Below are positions 1 to 33,490 of a stretch of 64,000 nucleotides of DNA, piece by piece. Origin of the DNA: Hormiphora californensis (Eukaryota > Ctenophora > Tentaculata > Cydippida > Pleurobrachiidae); NCBI GenBank assembly GCA_020137815.1, contig CM035350.1, forward strand, positions 663,011 through 727,010. The letters are read 5' to 3'. A model generated the notes under the pieces. That model worked only from the letters and a program-made list of their open reading frames with translations. It ran no database searches and had not been told where the DNA came from. The position numbers and the translations under genes are program-made. The first letter of the stretch is position 1; every line of letters begins with the position of its first letter.

Positions 1-1021
1 TTAATTATACATTTGAAGATGTTAGCAACTACTCAATAATTTTCTGGTTATTCTGAATTTCTAATTTTCCACTGCCGCCTCGCTCCTTTCTCTTTTTACT
101 CAGACTTGACACGTTGGCTTTCCCTAATTCCTAATTTACACTCAACCCCGACATCTCACAATTTTATGAAGAAATAAGGAATATCATTTTGTTAATTCTC
201 TTTGTCGCGGTACTAGCTCGTTACGGAAGACCACACTGTTGGAAGATCGTTGATCGACTTAAACAAACACAATAAAATGTCACATGTTTATAGCAACCCT
301 GTGTAACACATGTGTATAACAAGTTGTCCCATGTACTATAGGTAGTTCTTTCTTCTAGGTAGTTGCTGTAACGTGGCCCTAGAATTAGATAGAAAAGGTA
401 ACATGGTGTAATGATATGTTCTGTTTCAGTTATACCAGATGAACGAGAGATAATTGTCCTCCGACATTCCTCAACAAAGGTACGGGGTCTTGGCATGGTC
501 TTGTTTTACTAGGTCATGATTTATTGTGTGGTTACTGCAATGTTATTGAATCCTACATTGTAATTACTGTACACCTGACCATTGAGAGTGCATAGTTTAT
601 CCTCTTGTCTTGCAAGATAATTAGGAGAATTACATAATATGTAACTTGACTGCAGTTACGTCATGTTCTAGTTTAGGTCCACACATCCACAAACTTTTCA
701 CCAGTGACACTGCCATGTATGACACTGCCCTGTCTAGCTGTAATGTCATTGCTCCACACATTACTCATAACTCCCACCCAGATATCACAGTAGCTGCTTC
801 ATTATGAAACAGGCATCACCCCAGGAAGATCACCCACCAGGAACCATTCCATGTAGACACAATGTTACCATTCGACCCAACTTGATTCACCCAAATGATT
901 GATCATTGATAATACTGCCTTTACTGTCTCTAGCAGAGTGCAGACAAATAACATGCACACAAAAGTAACGCTGTGTTGTCCAGTGGTAGCAATGACAGAA
1001 TTTAATAATACCCTCACACAG
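1..1021. other. Region upstream of first recognised ADAM exon
   Basis: I see no confident gene here. The signal-peptide exon of the ADAM gene that becomes recognisable at 1022 should lie here or left of the window, but I could not find it. A frame open from an ATG at 899 runs into the 1022 exon, so that exon may start further left; the acceptor-like site ending at 1021 is the more conservative boundary. Confidence 0.5.
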
Positions 1022-21473
<20,452 letters not shown>

Positions 21474-21918
21474 TTGCTCGGTTAATTGATTATCATATTT
21501 TGCTGTGTATTTCGAGAAAACACATGTGCTGGGGTGGAGGGTGTGTTATAGACTGCTAGGTTGTTTTTCTGATTTCTGACAGAAGTTGCAGAGACAATGG
21601 TGATCATTCTTTGCTTTATATTCGCTGAATTTTTTATGCTTTGAATTTACGTTTTTGATCAAATTGAAATGAGACAATTTTTATTATTTCAGATCTTCTC
21701 AGATCATAACATTAATTTTTCACAAATGACACAATTACATTGCATACGGTGCCGTGCAAAGAGAGACTGCACATGTTTTGAAGCTAACAAGAAATGTTTT
21801 AGTGTGTTTCCCAGATGGCGGGGGCGATGGTGGCGACTGTAGACTCAGTATTAGACGGCATGGAGGATGGGAGGGAGGGGTGTTGCTGACAGAGTAGGAG
21901 GATCTAGTAGTTCAATGA
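21474..21918. other. ADAM 3' flank between convergent genes
   Basis: AT-rich sequence after the ADAM stop codon. It should contain the ADAM 3' UTR and, on the other strand, the 3' UTR of the secreted-peptide gene. I see no further exon. Confidence 0.5.
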
Positions 21919-22463
21919 TTAACCATCCCTTCGCCTGCTTCGAATGCAACGACCGATACTGGGAACGTATTCCTTTCCAAATCCACACTTGTTTTCTACC
22001 CCCTCTCCTGAAAGAAAAGGTAATGAATTCACACGTCTCTCTCAGGACTAAGAGAAGTCCTAATTCGTTAATATCTGATCCCAGCAGCCACAATGAGTGC
22101 GTGAGAGAACCTTTTTGCTCCCATCCCCAATTATACAACGATTTTTAACACCATGTTCCCTTACCAGATTCGCTTTGGCCGACAGCGGAGACCTCGTTGG
22201 TATTCCAGAGTGGTCCGGTGGGAATGGCTGCCCAGGATCGGGAACACCCTGTAAATATCAGGTTAGTAGTGGGACACCCTGTAAAGATCAAGGGGAAGGG
22301 TGATATGTTTACGCGGGGAGGAGATAAATAATGGGGGGGGGGCATGTTTTACACTTTAGCTGCTGCTGTACTCGCCCTTCAATCACAACTAAAAGGACTT
22401 GTACTCACCAGAGAGTGCTAGGAAGATAACAAGGATGATCATAGGGCGGCCCTGCTGTAGCAT
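21919..22463 (-). CDS. Small secreted two-cysteine peptide precursor (75 aa), three exons
   Basis: Exons 22463-22409, 22248-22165 and 22007-21919 (stop TAA) are joined by two GT-AG introns. Both junctions are phase 1 and keep the frame open. The first exon gives an initiator Met and a hydrophobic stretch, MIILVIFLALSGG, with a plausible signal-peptidase site after CSRSWA. The predicted mature part contains only two cysteines, in CGFGKEYVPSIGRC, spaced to form one 13-residue loop, followed by a strongly basic C-terminus (IRSRRRDG). This looks like a secreted signalling or defence peptide, but I recognise no family. Support is the signal peptide plus consistent phases in three tiny exons, none of which is a long open frame. 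It is convergent with the ADAM gene. Confidence 0.68.
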
Positions 22464-24023
<1,560 letters not shown>

Positions 24024-27000
24024 ATGCGTTCGTTTATGTTTATTGGTGATCCCAAGGACCAGGTCAGTACTCGATCAAGGAGGGAGTTGCCTAGTGTGTA
24101 TCACCCTGTGTAGCACGTCTTCATAGTACATAGTTTTCAAACTCCAGATTATCCCCTTTCCAATAAATTCCTGTTGGCCAATGTCCACCTCCTCCCCGCT
24201 GACCACCCTCTCCTCTCTCTCTCGCCCTACCCCCCTCTTCTCTCCCCCGGGACTAACTTCCTCATCCTCCTCTCTCCCCTGGTGACTAACTTCCTCATCC
24301 TCCTCTCTCCCCCGGTGACTAACTTCCTCATCCTCCTCTCTCCCCCGGTGACTAACTTCCTCCTCCAGATAGACAAGTGGCTTGAAGGAGAGCACAAGGT
24401 GCTAGTTATAGCACCCTCCGAGGAACACGACTCAACTGCCAGGGCCCTAACTACACTGAAAACAGCTGGTCTTGAACATGCCATTGTCAGGACTATCATC
24501 CTTGATCAGGTACATAGTTGACCCCCCTCCCCCCATTTGGGCTAGTTCAGTTCCCCCATTCCCCCGTTTTAAGGGTACACCTGGCGTTTTTCATCATCGA
24601 GTGCCCAACCAAATGACTTCACCAGGGTTTAGGTCATACAAAATGGACCTCAAATATGCAATTTTAGCCCTAAAGTCGAATTCATATTTTTGCTACAGCC
24701 TATTTTCAAAGTGGCGTTTTTTCAATTTTTGTTAGAATTTTTAACCTCAGGACCACTTTTTTTGAGATAGAAACATTAAATTCTTGAAATTTGAAGAGAA
24801 TATAAAGGTGAATAAGCCCAAAGAAGGATTTTTGAAATGGAGCTTATTTCTGGCCATGAGAAGGGTTTACTTTTTTGCTTCTTTGACACGCTGGCTGAGA
24901 ATGTTCCCATGCTTCATTAGACATGAAAATCTGGAAATAGTTGCTCAAAACGATTATCTATGTGGCCCAAAAATTTTGGAACTTTCCCGCCAAAGATGTG
25001 GTGTACAGAGCTTGTTTTGTGGAACCCGTCTTTTTGAAAAAGAGAGGAATTCCCTGTATCTCCAAAACGGATGATCGTAGAGACCTGTGACCAAGCTTAA
25101 TCGATTCAGAAGGTCCGATTTTGGAGGGGTCTTCTGAGAGACATTTTGCTCCTACTCCAACCGTTTTTGCTGTAATTGCAAAAAACCAATTCTATGAAAA
25201 GGAGGAACAACTCTTTTCCAGTAGCCTGCTTCGGGCTGATTTCCCCCTTACTTGCTGATACCTTTTTCGCAATTACAGCAAAAACGGTTGGAGTAGGAGC
25301 AAAATGTCTCTCAGAAGACCCCCCCAAAATCGGACCTTCTGAATCGATTAAGCTTGGTCACAGGTCTCTACGATCATCCGTTTTGGAGATACAGGGAATT
25401 CCTCTCTTTTTCAAAAAGACGGGTTTCACAAAACAAGCTCTGTACACCACATCTTTGGCGGGAATGTTCCAAAATTTTTGGGCCACATAGATAATCGTTT
25501 TGAGCAACTATTTCCAGATTTTCATGTCTAATGAAGCATGGGAACATTCTCAGCCAGCGTGTCAAAGAAGCAAAAAAGTAAACCCTTCTCATGGCCAGAA
25601 ATAAGCTCCATTTCAAAAATCCTTCTTTGGGCTTATTCACCTTTATATTCTCTTCAAATTTCAAGAATTTAATGTTTCTATCTCAAAAAAAGTGGTCCTG
25701 AGGTTAAAAATTCTAACAAAAATTGAAAAAACGCCACTTTGAAAATAGGCTGTAGCAAAAATATGAATTCGACTTTAGGGCTAAAATTGCATATTTGAGG
25801 TCCATTTTGTATGACCTAAACCCTGGTGAAGTCATTTGGTTGGGCACTCGATGATGAAAAACGCCAGGTGTACCCTTAATACCTTCAACCCCGACGGCTC
25901 GAGTTGGTACCGGCATTGGTGACATAGACACCTGGCGCGACCCCCCGTAAGCTCAATCTCGGTCGCGCCAGGTGTCTATGTCACCAAGTAGTAATACCGG
26001 CAGACTTTCCTAAAATTCACAATGTTCAAACCTTGTTATCCTCCCAGGAGTACATGTTTGGGGAGGGTAAGATAGATGAATACCTGAAGACGTCAACAGA
26101 CCAGGGCCACTACCCCTACATCTACATCAATAGAGAGTTTGTGGGAGACCACCGTACCATTGCATACATGGAGTACCAGGGAACTCTCATCAACACAGTC
26201 GGACTCGTCTTTCTAGGTATTGTACTGGGGTACCATGTTGGTTCTGGGGGGGGGGGTTTCTTCCTAGGTAGTAGGTATACCATGGGGGTATATTGTGATG
26301 GTTCTGGGTGGTTTTGAGACAGTTTATCAAGTAAACCCGCCATAGTTGACATTCTCTCTCTCTCCAAGTACCGTCCCATTGACACATTCACTAGGGTAAG
26401 CTGGGGTGAAATGGCCCGCGGGGTAAAGTGGCCCATGTATGGGGCAAAGTGGCCCTAGTTATTACATGTGGTCACGTGACTTTTTCTCCAGCGGAGACCT
26501 GCTCGTTCTGTTCCGAATTTTCGCTTTAAAACTGCTGTCATTTCAGTTTGGGTTGGCCGATTTTAATTTTGCAAAAACTGCCAGTTAGGCTTTATAATTC
26601 TCTAAAACGTGGTATAAAAATTTTTGAAGAAATTGGCATTTTTGTTGTCTTAATTGTCAATTTTGTGAAATCGGGGCGAATATGGCCCACTCTCCGGGGC
26701 AAAGTGGTCCGGTCTGGGGCAAAGTGGCCCACCTCTAGGACCAATGAAATGGCGCCTGCAATACCACGTGATATTGGAATGCACAAAAATGTAGTACAGA
26801 CGATCAAATTAGGGGCAAAGTGGCCCATGTTCCGGTGCAGAACATGGGCCACTTTGCCCCTAGTTTGACCGTTTCGTCTAACAACACCAGGCACGTGATA
26901 AAATCGAGCAATGCTATTGGCTTGGGCCACTTTGCCCCGGTGCAAATTTCCCAAAAAACGCCTCACCAAATTATTTGAATTGATTAATTAACCGATTAAA

Positions 27001-27833
27001 TAAAACTTGTAGATATTAAAATTTAGCTCGGCTGAAAGGAAAATGTTTCATTGGATAGCCTATATAATTTTTTTCTTCCTGCTGTATAAATTGCGTATTT
27101 TAGAACCTAAAACGTTAAAAGTGGGCCACTTTTACCCCAGCTTACCCTATTCATAATGTGCCATTCCCCAGACAAGGTGCAACTCAGACAATCACTTAAC
27201 TCTTTCAGTTTCTGCTAACACCTCAACGCGACACACAAGCAGCGAACACCCTGGACCCGAGAAGAGGGAGGAGGAGGAGGATGGAGAGAGGGAGGAGGAA
27301 GAAGGAGAGAAGAATGAGACGGCGACTGATCGGATGTTTAAAGAAAAGGAAGAAAAGGAACAAGAAGAGGAAGAGAGGGTGCCAATTGAGTCTATTCCCC
27401 CATTCTCGGGGAGCCCTGTTGGTAGCAAGGGTAGTGCTGACATTGTACCAGCACCTGTATCCCTCAAGGAAGAGCTGGCCAGCGCCGCGGGAACTGAATT
27501 TAAATCTGCCGTTCCACCCACTCCTGATACACCAGAAGATTCCGGTTGTTGGGGAGGATTTGGTTCCTCCTCAAAAAGCAGGTTGGTACAATATATAATG
27601 TACACATGGTATTACACCTCATATTACTTTCCATATCTCAGTTCTCTTTTTCATGTCAAAGAATGACAATTCCAAGTCTGGTTATTAACCATGGTTCTCT
27701 CCCATTCAGGGCGTCTAGCAGACGAAGCTGTAAAGAGTGTAAGAAGAAGCCAGACACCACGACCGCTGAGACACAAACTGCTCCTGCCAGTCCAACAAAT
27801 AGTGACCCCATGGTTTCAGACTTCATGAGCTAG
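24024..27833 (+). CDS. Glutaredoxin-fold protein with acidic, low-complexity tail
   Basis: Five exons with matching phases: 24024-24062, 24369-24509, 26048-26216, 27209-27581, 27710-27833 (TAG), about 280 residues. The first 120 residues follow a thioredoxin/glutaredoxin pattern: an initial strand and helix (IDKWLEGEHKVLVIAPS), a second strand, then PYIYINREFVGDHRTIAYME, matching the glutaredoxin segment in which a cis-proline is followed by an xIGG-like turn. At the usual CxxC position the sequence reads SEEHDS, so redox activity is doubtful. The 27209 exon encodes a Glu/Lys-rich stretch and the last exon a basic cysteine pair (CKECKKK). The start is the first ATG in the exon and gives MRSFMFIGDP. 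A role as a non-enzymatic Grx adaptor is my inference. Confidence 0.72.
24243..24368. repeat. ~33 bp minisatellite forming the polypyrimidine tract of an acceptor
   Basis: Four imperfect copies of a pyrimidine-rich unit, GACTAACTTCCTCATCCTCC plus TCTCCCCCGGT. The last copy runs directly into the CTCCAG acceptor of the glutaredoxin-like gene's second exon at 24369. The repeated unit therefore supplies the branch/polypyrimidine region several times over. Confidence 0.88.
24573..25875. mobile_element. 1.3 kb fold-back MITE flanked by TTAA
   Basis: Long near-perfect inverted arms. The ends read GGGTACACCTGGCG and its reverse complement. They are flanked by TTAA at 24569-24572 and 25876-25879, the target site of piggyBac-type elements. 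The centre is around 25220. No transposase is visible. It lies in the glutaredoxin-like gene's second intron. Confidence 0.9.
25918..25985. repeat. Short perfect hairpin with 25-bp arms
   Basis: GGTGACATAGACACCTGGCG and five further bases at 25918-25942 are reverse-complemented at 25961-25985 around an 18-base loop. It lies just outside the TTAA element and shares ACACCTGGCG with that element's terminus. Confidence 0.88.
26394..27147. mobile_element. 754 bp MITE with TA target duplication
   Basis: Terminal inverted repeats GGGTAAGCTGGGG and CCCCAGCTTACCC are flanked by TA on both sides (26392-26393, 27148-27149), as for Tc1/mariner/pogo-type elements. The interior repeats GGGGCAAAGTGGCCC in both orientations. 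It lies in the third intron of the glutaredoxin-like gene. No transposase frame is visible. Confidence 0.85.
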
Positions 27834-28642
27834 AGAGAGAGACCGATTGAAACGGATAGCACATTTTCACCAAGCATCTTTTACAGCCCCCTACAGGTAT
27901 GTCGATACAGTCCACCAGAACAATAATTGTGATATGTGTGGCTCCTTTGAAAATGCTGTTACTGATGATTTGTAATAGCATGGACTATTAGAATGGAGTT
28001 TAAAAATCCTTTCTTTGACTTCGTTACAAGATTTCTAAAAATCTAAGGCCTTCATTAGGTGGTTTATAATGTCAATTTCTTCTTCTGAGTAAAATTGAAG
28101 AAGATTCAGGTTCTAAATAGACTATGTGACATGTTATGTGGGCTTTTATATAAAACTCTCCATATGTGAGTGCAGGAAGTCTCAAATGCAGAACGCGTGA
28201 TCATAACCGTGACTACCTGGCCCTATAATATTAGTGCATAATTGTCATATAGTAGTGAACAGTATTATAAAATATAAATTAACTACATACCAACAGAAAC
28301 ACCCATAAAATATACGAAATCCCTAGCCAGTTTAGAAAAAAGTTAATTTTGGATTTATCAGTTTTTCCCTTACTCTTGTGGTTTCTTAGAAAAAATAAGA
28401 AACTTTTTTTCTAAGAAACCAGGATTTTGCATATCTCTCTCTATCGCTCTCTCTCTCTCTATCTATCTCTCTTTTCCACCCCGACTTATCAAGGCATAAA
28501 ATTTTATCTTATTCAAGAATTTATTGCTTTATAAACGATAAAATAGGGACATATAATAACTATCAGCGTTCACTCGATTTCGAATCGTATATGGTTAATT
28601 TCCCTGAAATTCATGAGTAATTAAAGTGCAATTTGTCTAGTA

Positions 28643-28810
28643 AAGTCGGACCCCGATTTAGTGGCCCCCGATTAAGTGGCACCCCGATTTAGTGGCAGTA
28701 TTTTTTCCCCCGATATAGGAAATTAACATTATTTAACCCCGATTTAGTGGCACCCCGATTTAGTGGCAGGATTTTTCCCCCAAGGATGCCACTAAATCGG
28801 GGTCCGACTG
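28643..28810. mobile_element. 168 bp pogo/Tc1-like MITE
   Basis: The ends AAGTCGGACCCCGATTTA and its reverse complement differ at one base and are flanked by TA (28641-28642, 28811-28812). The interior repeats CCCCGATTTAGTGGC several times. It resembles the short TIR elements that pogo/Tigger transposases mobilise. Confidence 0.85.
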
Positions 28811-28923
28811 TACCTAAAAAGGATAATCGGTCCAGCTGTAGCAGTAAGGGGGTTTCGTCATTTCTCTAAACGGGCACTTTAATTAATGATTTCACAGGTT
28901 CCACTGTTCTTCCAGTCACTGTC

Positions 28924-29030
28924 TGGCGGCGCCAGACCCCAATTTGATTCTCAAATAATCTAATTTGATTCTCAAATAATCTGAGCACGCGACAGTGTGC
29001 TCAGATGGGTCGCGGCGCCAGACAGTCCAG
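28924..29030. repeat. GGCGCCAGAC hairpin element, copy 1
   Basis: Bounded by TGGCGGCGCCAGACCCC and GGGTCGCGGCGCCAGACAGT, enclosing a duplicated TAATTTGATTCTCAAATAATC. Related short elements occur at about 31511-31568 and 49228-49292, so this is a small repeat family. Confidence 0.7.
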
Positions 29031-29535
29031 TCACGCGGTTACTTCTCAATCTTCTAGTCTATACGCTATAGCCTTTCTTTTTTTCCCGTCACTTCCCCTG
29101 CTATAGCTTCTAGTTCTAGTGTTTTCTAAACTTCCTCCGGCCGGTATCTTGCCTTCACGGGCACCATCATTTCGAACAAAATGTGCACAGCTGTGTGATG
29201 TGACTGTGTGACCTGTGTTATGTGACTGTGTGATTTGTGTGATGTGACTGTGTGACTGTGTGACCTGTATTATGTGAGTGTTTGATCTGTGTCATGTGCC
29301 ATTTGCCATGTGTATGTGATTGTAGGAATATGAAATAGTTTCGAGCGGGTCTCCGATCTCTCCATACCCTAGGACCTATAATGTTCTAATGATCTCTGGT
29401 GTTCTAGTGGGGTGCTTTCTATAGTGCATATAATCATAATGTATGTACTATAACACCCCGAATGAATTCTTGCGTGTAATAAACACCACTTTTCAAGCGG
29501 GCAGTATATCACGTCAAGTGGAGATATTCATATAC

Positions 29536-30013
29536 ATAAGCTGGTATTAATAAACGGGGATTCGCGGATTCGCGGATAATGTCCCGGATCGCGGATAAAA
29601 TCGCGGATAATTAATCCCGGATTGGATCGCGGATCGCGGATAAGTAATCACGGATTGCGGATCGGGGATAAGTGATCGCGGATTGCGGATCGGGGATCGC
29701 GGATTGAGGATTGCGGATCGCGGATTGCGGATCGCGGATTGCGGATCGCGGATCGCGGATTGAGGATTGCGGATCGCGGATCGCGGATTGCGGATCGCGG
29801 ATTGCGGATCGCGGATCGCGGATTGAGGATTGCGGATCGCGGATTGCGGATCGCGGATTGAGGATTGCGGATCGCGGATTGCGGATCGCGGATTGCGGAT
29901 TGAGGATTGCGGATCGCGGATTGCGGATCGCGGATTGAGGATTGCGGATCGCGGATTGCGGATCGCGGATAAGTAATCGCGGATAAGTAATCGCGGATAA
30001 GTAATGGAGAGAA

Positions 30014-30110
<97 letters not shown>

Positions 30111-30995
30111 AAGAGAAAGAGAGAAAGAGAGATAGATAGAGATAGATAGAGAACGAGAGATAGAGAGAGAGAGAGAGAGAGAGACGTAAAAAGATATAGA
30201 GAGAGACATGAAGAAAATTAATTAGCATTCCAATGCAGCATGGTTGTCAGCTATCATATGTGAAATTTGTATTGAGATATATGAAGAGAAGATAAGAAAT
30301 ACCGTTATTCTGTTAGCTTTGGTTTGTTTTGTGTCTTGTCCGCAATCCGCGATTACTTATCCGCGATTACTTATCCGCGATTAATTATCCGCGATTAATT
30401 ATCCGCGATTACTTATCCGCGATTTTTTATCCGCAATTTTTTATCCGCGATTTTTTATCCGCGATTTTTTATCCGCGATTACTTATCCGCGATCCGCAAT
30501 CCGCAATCCGCGATTACTTATCCGCGATTACTTATCCGCGATCCGCAATCCGCGATCCGCAATCCGCGATTACTTATCCGCGATTACTTATCCGCGATTA
30601 CTTATCCGCGATCCGCAATCCGCGATCCGCAATCCTCAATCCGCGATCCGCAATCCGCAATCCTCAATCCGCGATCCGCAATCCGCGATCCGCAATCCTC
30701 AATCCGCGATCCGCAATCCGCGATCCGCAATCCGCGATCCGCAATCCTCAATCCGCGATCCGCGATCCGCAATCCTCAATCCGCGATCCGCGATCCGCAA
30801 TCCGCAATCCTCAATCCGCGATCCGCGATCCGCAATCCTCAATCCGCGATCCCCGATCCGCAATCCGCGATCACTTATCCCCGATCCGCAATCCGTGATT
30901 ACTTATCCGCGATCCAATCCGGGATTAATTATCCGCGATTTTATCCGCGATCCGGGACATTATCCGCGAATCCCCGTTTATTAATACCAGCTTAT
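29536..30995. mobile_element. 1.46 kb fold-back element whose arms are a CGCGGATTGCGGAT minisatellite
   Basis: The outer ends ATAAGCTGGTATTAATAAAC and the reverse complement define a complete inverted repeat. The arms are dominated by tandem 7-16 base units (CGCGGATTGCGGAT, GATTGAGGATT, CGCGGATAAGTAAT). A (GA)n tract at about 30006-30185 and about 160 bases of unique sequence lie off-centre. Fold-back elements with tandemly repeated arms are known from Drosophila FB. The long IRNPQSAIRDPQ-type frames here are repeat translations. Confidence 0.9.
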
Positions 30996-31143
30996 TAGCG
31001 CACTAGGCTAGGCTGTGGGCGATATTTCTGAAAAACTTGCAGTGTCAGTGATCTTTATAAGATGCCCCAATCAGTTGTTGAGTAACACCAATAATTGCTC
31101 CGGTGCATGCAGTTTATGTTTTACTGTGGAGACTTTTAGGATA

Positions 31144-31311
<168 letters not shown>

Positions 31312-31460
31312 CATGTATTGAGTTTGTAGCTGCAATTCACTGTAGACGATAGTATCGATACTAGACACGTGATATGAGTTGCTTGTTTTTGTATGGGGTT
31401 CTGGAGTGTAATTGCAAGGGGCACCGCATCCATCGTCAGAGCTGTCCTCTCCGCCGATAC

Positions 31461-32284
31461 ATGGGGAAAGATGCGGGGTAAGAGATGATCATAGAAAGAC
31501 TGTACCTGTATGGCGGCGCCCATACCCCAATTTGTGCGCTCAGATATTGGGGTCGGCGGCGCCAGACAGGACTGTACAGTGTACACACAATTGTTATAAT
31601 AGTTCATTCAGTAGGATAAACTAGTTTCTAAATATTATATTACAGTAGAATGGGTTTAGTTTCTATTTAGTCTGCCTACTGTTTGAGATGATTCTGAAAC
31701 CACTGATCGGTGTCTGATCGTCCGAAACCCAAACACGTGATCTCTACCACGTGTGCTGCAGGTTCCGGAACGACGAGTTGTTTCTGAAGATAGGACGTTT
31801 CAAGATAACACAAGAGCAGCTTGTACTGAATAGGTGGCCCTGGCCTAAAATGCAAAACATATCTGGTTTTTCTGTCAATGTCTTTCCACCTCTAAAAAAG
31901 GTACTTGCCATTGCTTTGCTTCAAAGAAGCCAGCATTTAGTAGAGACTGTTCAATAGATAGGGGGTTATCATGCAACGGATTAATGTTTTGTGCGTTGCA
32001 TCCCCCATTATCCCCCATTATAGGGGCAATATTCAACCTGCCCCCCCCCCTCCAGGATAAGGGAACAGGTCACTGTTTTGTTGATGTACACCTCTCCCCG
32101 GACGGTCTCTCTCAAATATCACAGATTACCAATATAATCAGTAGCGAGCTAGCAGACACCACTTTCGTGGCAACCAAGCGATTCTGCCTGTTCCACTCAA
32201 CCCCTCTACCTCTCTCACATCGGCTGAACAAAAAGTTTGATAGCTTTACCCTGAATCTTACCCGACTTGAAATATTTCGTGCAG
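31461..32284 (+). CDS. Unrecognised protein, 5' part, three exons
   Basis: Exons 31461-31477 (ATG, MGKDAG), 31762-31900 and 32056-32284 have GT-AG borders and agree in phase, giving about 129 residues of open frame. The sequence is well mixed and protein-like (for example LVLNRWPWPKMQNISGFSVN and CFVDVHLSPDGLSQISQ), with no low complexity. I recognise no domain. The last exon ends in phase 1 at 32284. Splicing to an acceptor before 34853 would end the protein about 20 codons later, so the true 3' end is unknown. The very short first exon is the weakest part of the model. Confidence 0.5.
31505..31568. repeat. GGCGCCAGAC hairpin element, copy 2
   Basis: Arms TGGCGGCGCCCATACCCCAA and TTGGGG ... 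GGCGGCGCCAGACAGG, related to the elements at 28924 and 49228. It sits in the intron after the tiny 31461 exon. Confidence 0.65.
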
Positions 32285-33434
32285 GTAAAACACCTATACC
32301 CTCTGTCAGAGCATCTAATTGAGCCTGACAGCTTACCCTTAAATAATACAAGCCCCCCTTTATTTTATCAAAAGGAAAGGGGTATTCAGTGTTAATCTCT
32401 ATATCACACCTTGTGGGCCGCGTTTCACAATCATTTTATAATCCTCCGATATGCTTTTTTATAGAGATACCTCTCTTCCCCTTTAACACAATCCTGACAT
32501 ATTATCAGTTCCAGGAATTGTAGATGACTATTTTTAGTAATAACTGCCCTTGGCCTTTTAGGATTCATATTATGTTGCATTGATCGATCACATAAAATTA
32601 TAATATATCCTTGATTTTAAGAGGAATTGCTTCAATACGGGGGGGGGGGGGGGGGGGGATCAACACTTAACTGCATGACACTCATGCCAGTTAGGGTGGG
32701 TGGGTGTACGAGGGGTCCGGCAGTTAAGTTTTACACTTAACTGCCTAAAAATAGGGGGTCTAGGGGTGTTTATATGGTGAAAATTTAAATAACTGATCTT
32801 AATGGCCGATTTTTTGAAGTTTTCAACCCCCTTTTTCGTGCGCTCGTTATTTTTTGTGCACCTATCACATGTGTGTGGCGAACATTTTTTACGCATGCCA
32901 CTCTAAGTGTCTTATACTAACCAATTCGGAATTCGGATCCGTTACCTAAACTGGTCTGTGTTGTTCTTAGTTGATGGCAGTTGATTTTAGACACAATATA
33001 TAAGTCTTTCGTGCTATTTTTAGCTCCCTTTTAGCTAGATTTGGGGGGGGGGGTCTACATTTTCAATTTCAGATGTGGCGGCAGTTAAATGTGGGACTTA
33101 AGTGCAAAATATGTGGGGGGTGGTGGGTGTCAAAAATTTTTTGAAAATTTGGCAGTTATCGGCATGAGTGTCATGCAGTTAAGTGTTGATCCCCCCCCCC
33201 CCCCCCCCGTTCAATATGCTATTCTTTCTGCCGTTTCTCCTCGATGATCACTGCATCCCTCCTGATGCCAACAGAAACCTCTTTGAACCTACCACTGCAC
33301 CTAAAACCTGCCTCCCGACCAATATTCATACTATAAGGTGGATCTTGCATGACAATTAGAAAAATTGATCAGATACCACGCCATCCTTTCTATTGTTTGT
33401 CATTATGTATTGTATCACAGTTGTATGACATAAC

Positions 33435-33490
<56 letters not shown>

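Noticed and set aside
22165..22260. Alternative last exon for ADAM starting ATTCGCT like the one at 21428
   Set aside because: The plus-strand similarity is only a few bases, and the minus strand here is better explained as exon 2 of the secreted-peptide gene.
24784..25664. Mirrored 96-residue frames starting MKFEENIKVNK
   Set aside because: They are the two arms of the TTAA-flanked palindrome. No transposase features such as a DDE pattern are visible.
26366..26400. Possible exon of the glutaredoxin-like gene using GTAAGC of the MITE end as its donor
   Set aside because: The phase does not fit: joining after 26216 gives a stop, whereas 26216 joins cleanly to 27209.
29547..30898. Long frames reading IRNPQSAIRDPQ on both strands
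   Set aside because: They are repeat translations of the CGCGGATT fold-back arms; the same peptide appears from both arms and from several frames.
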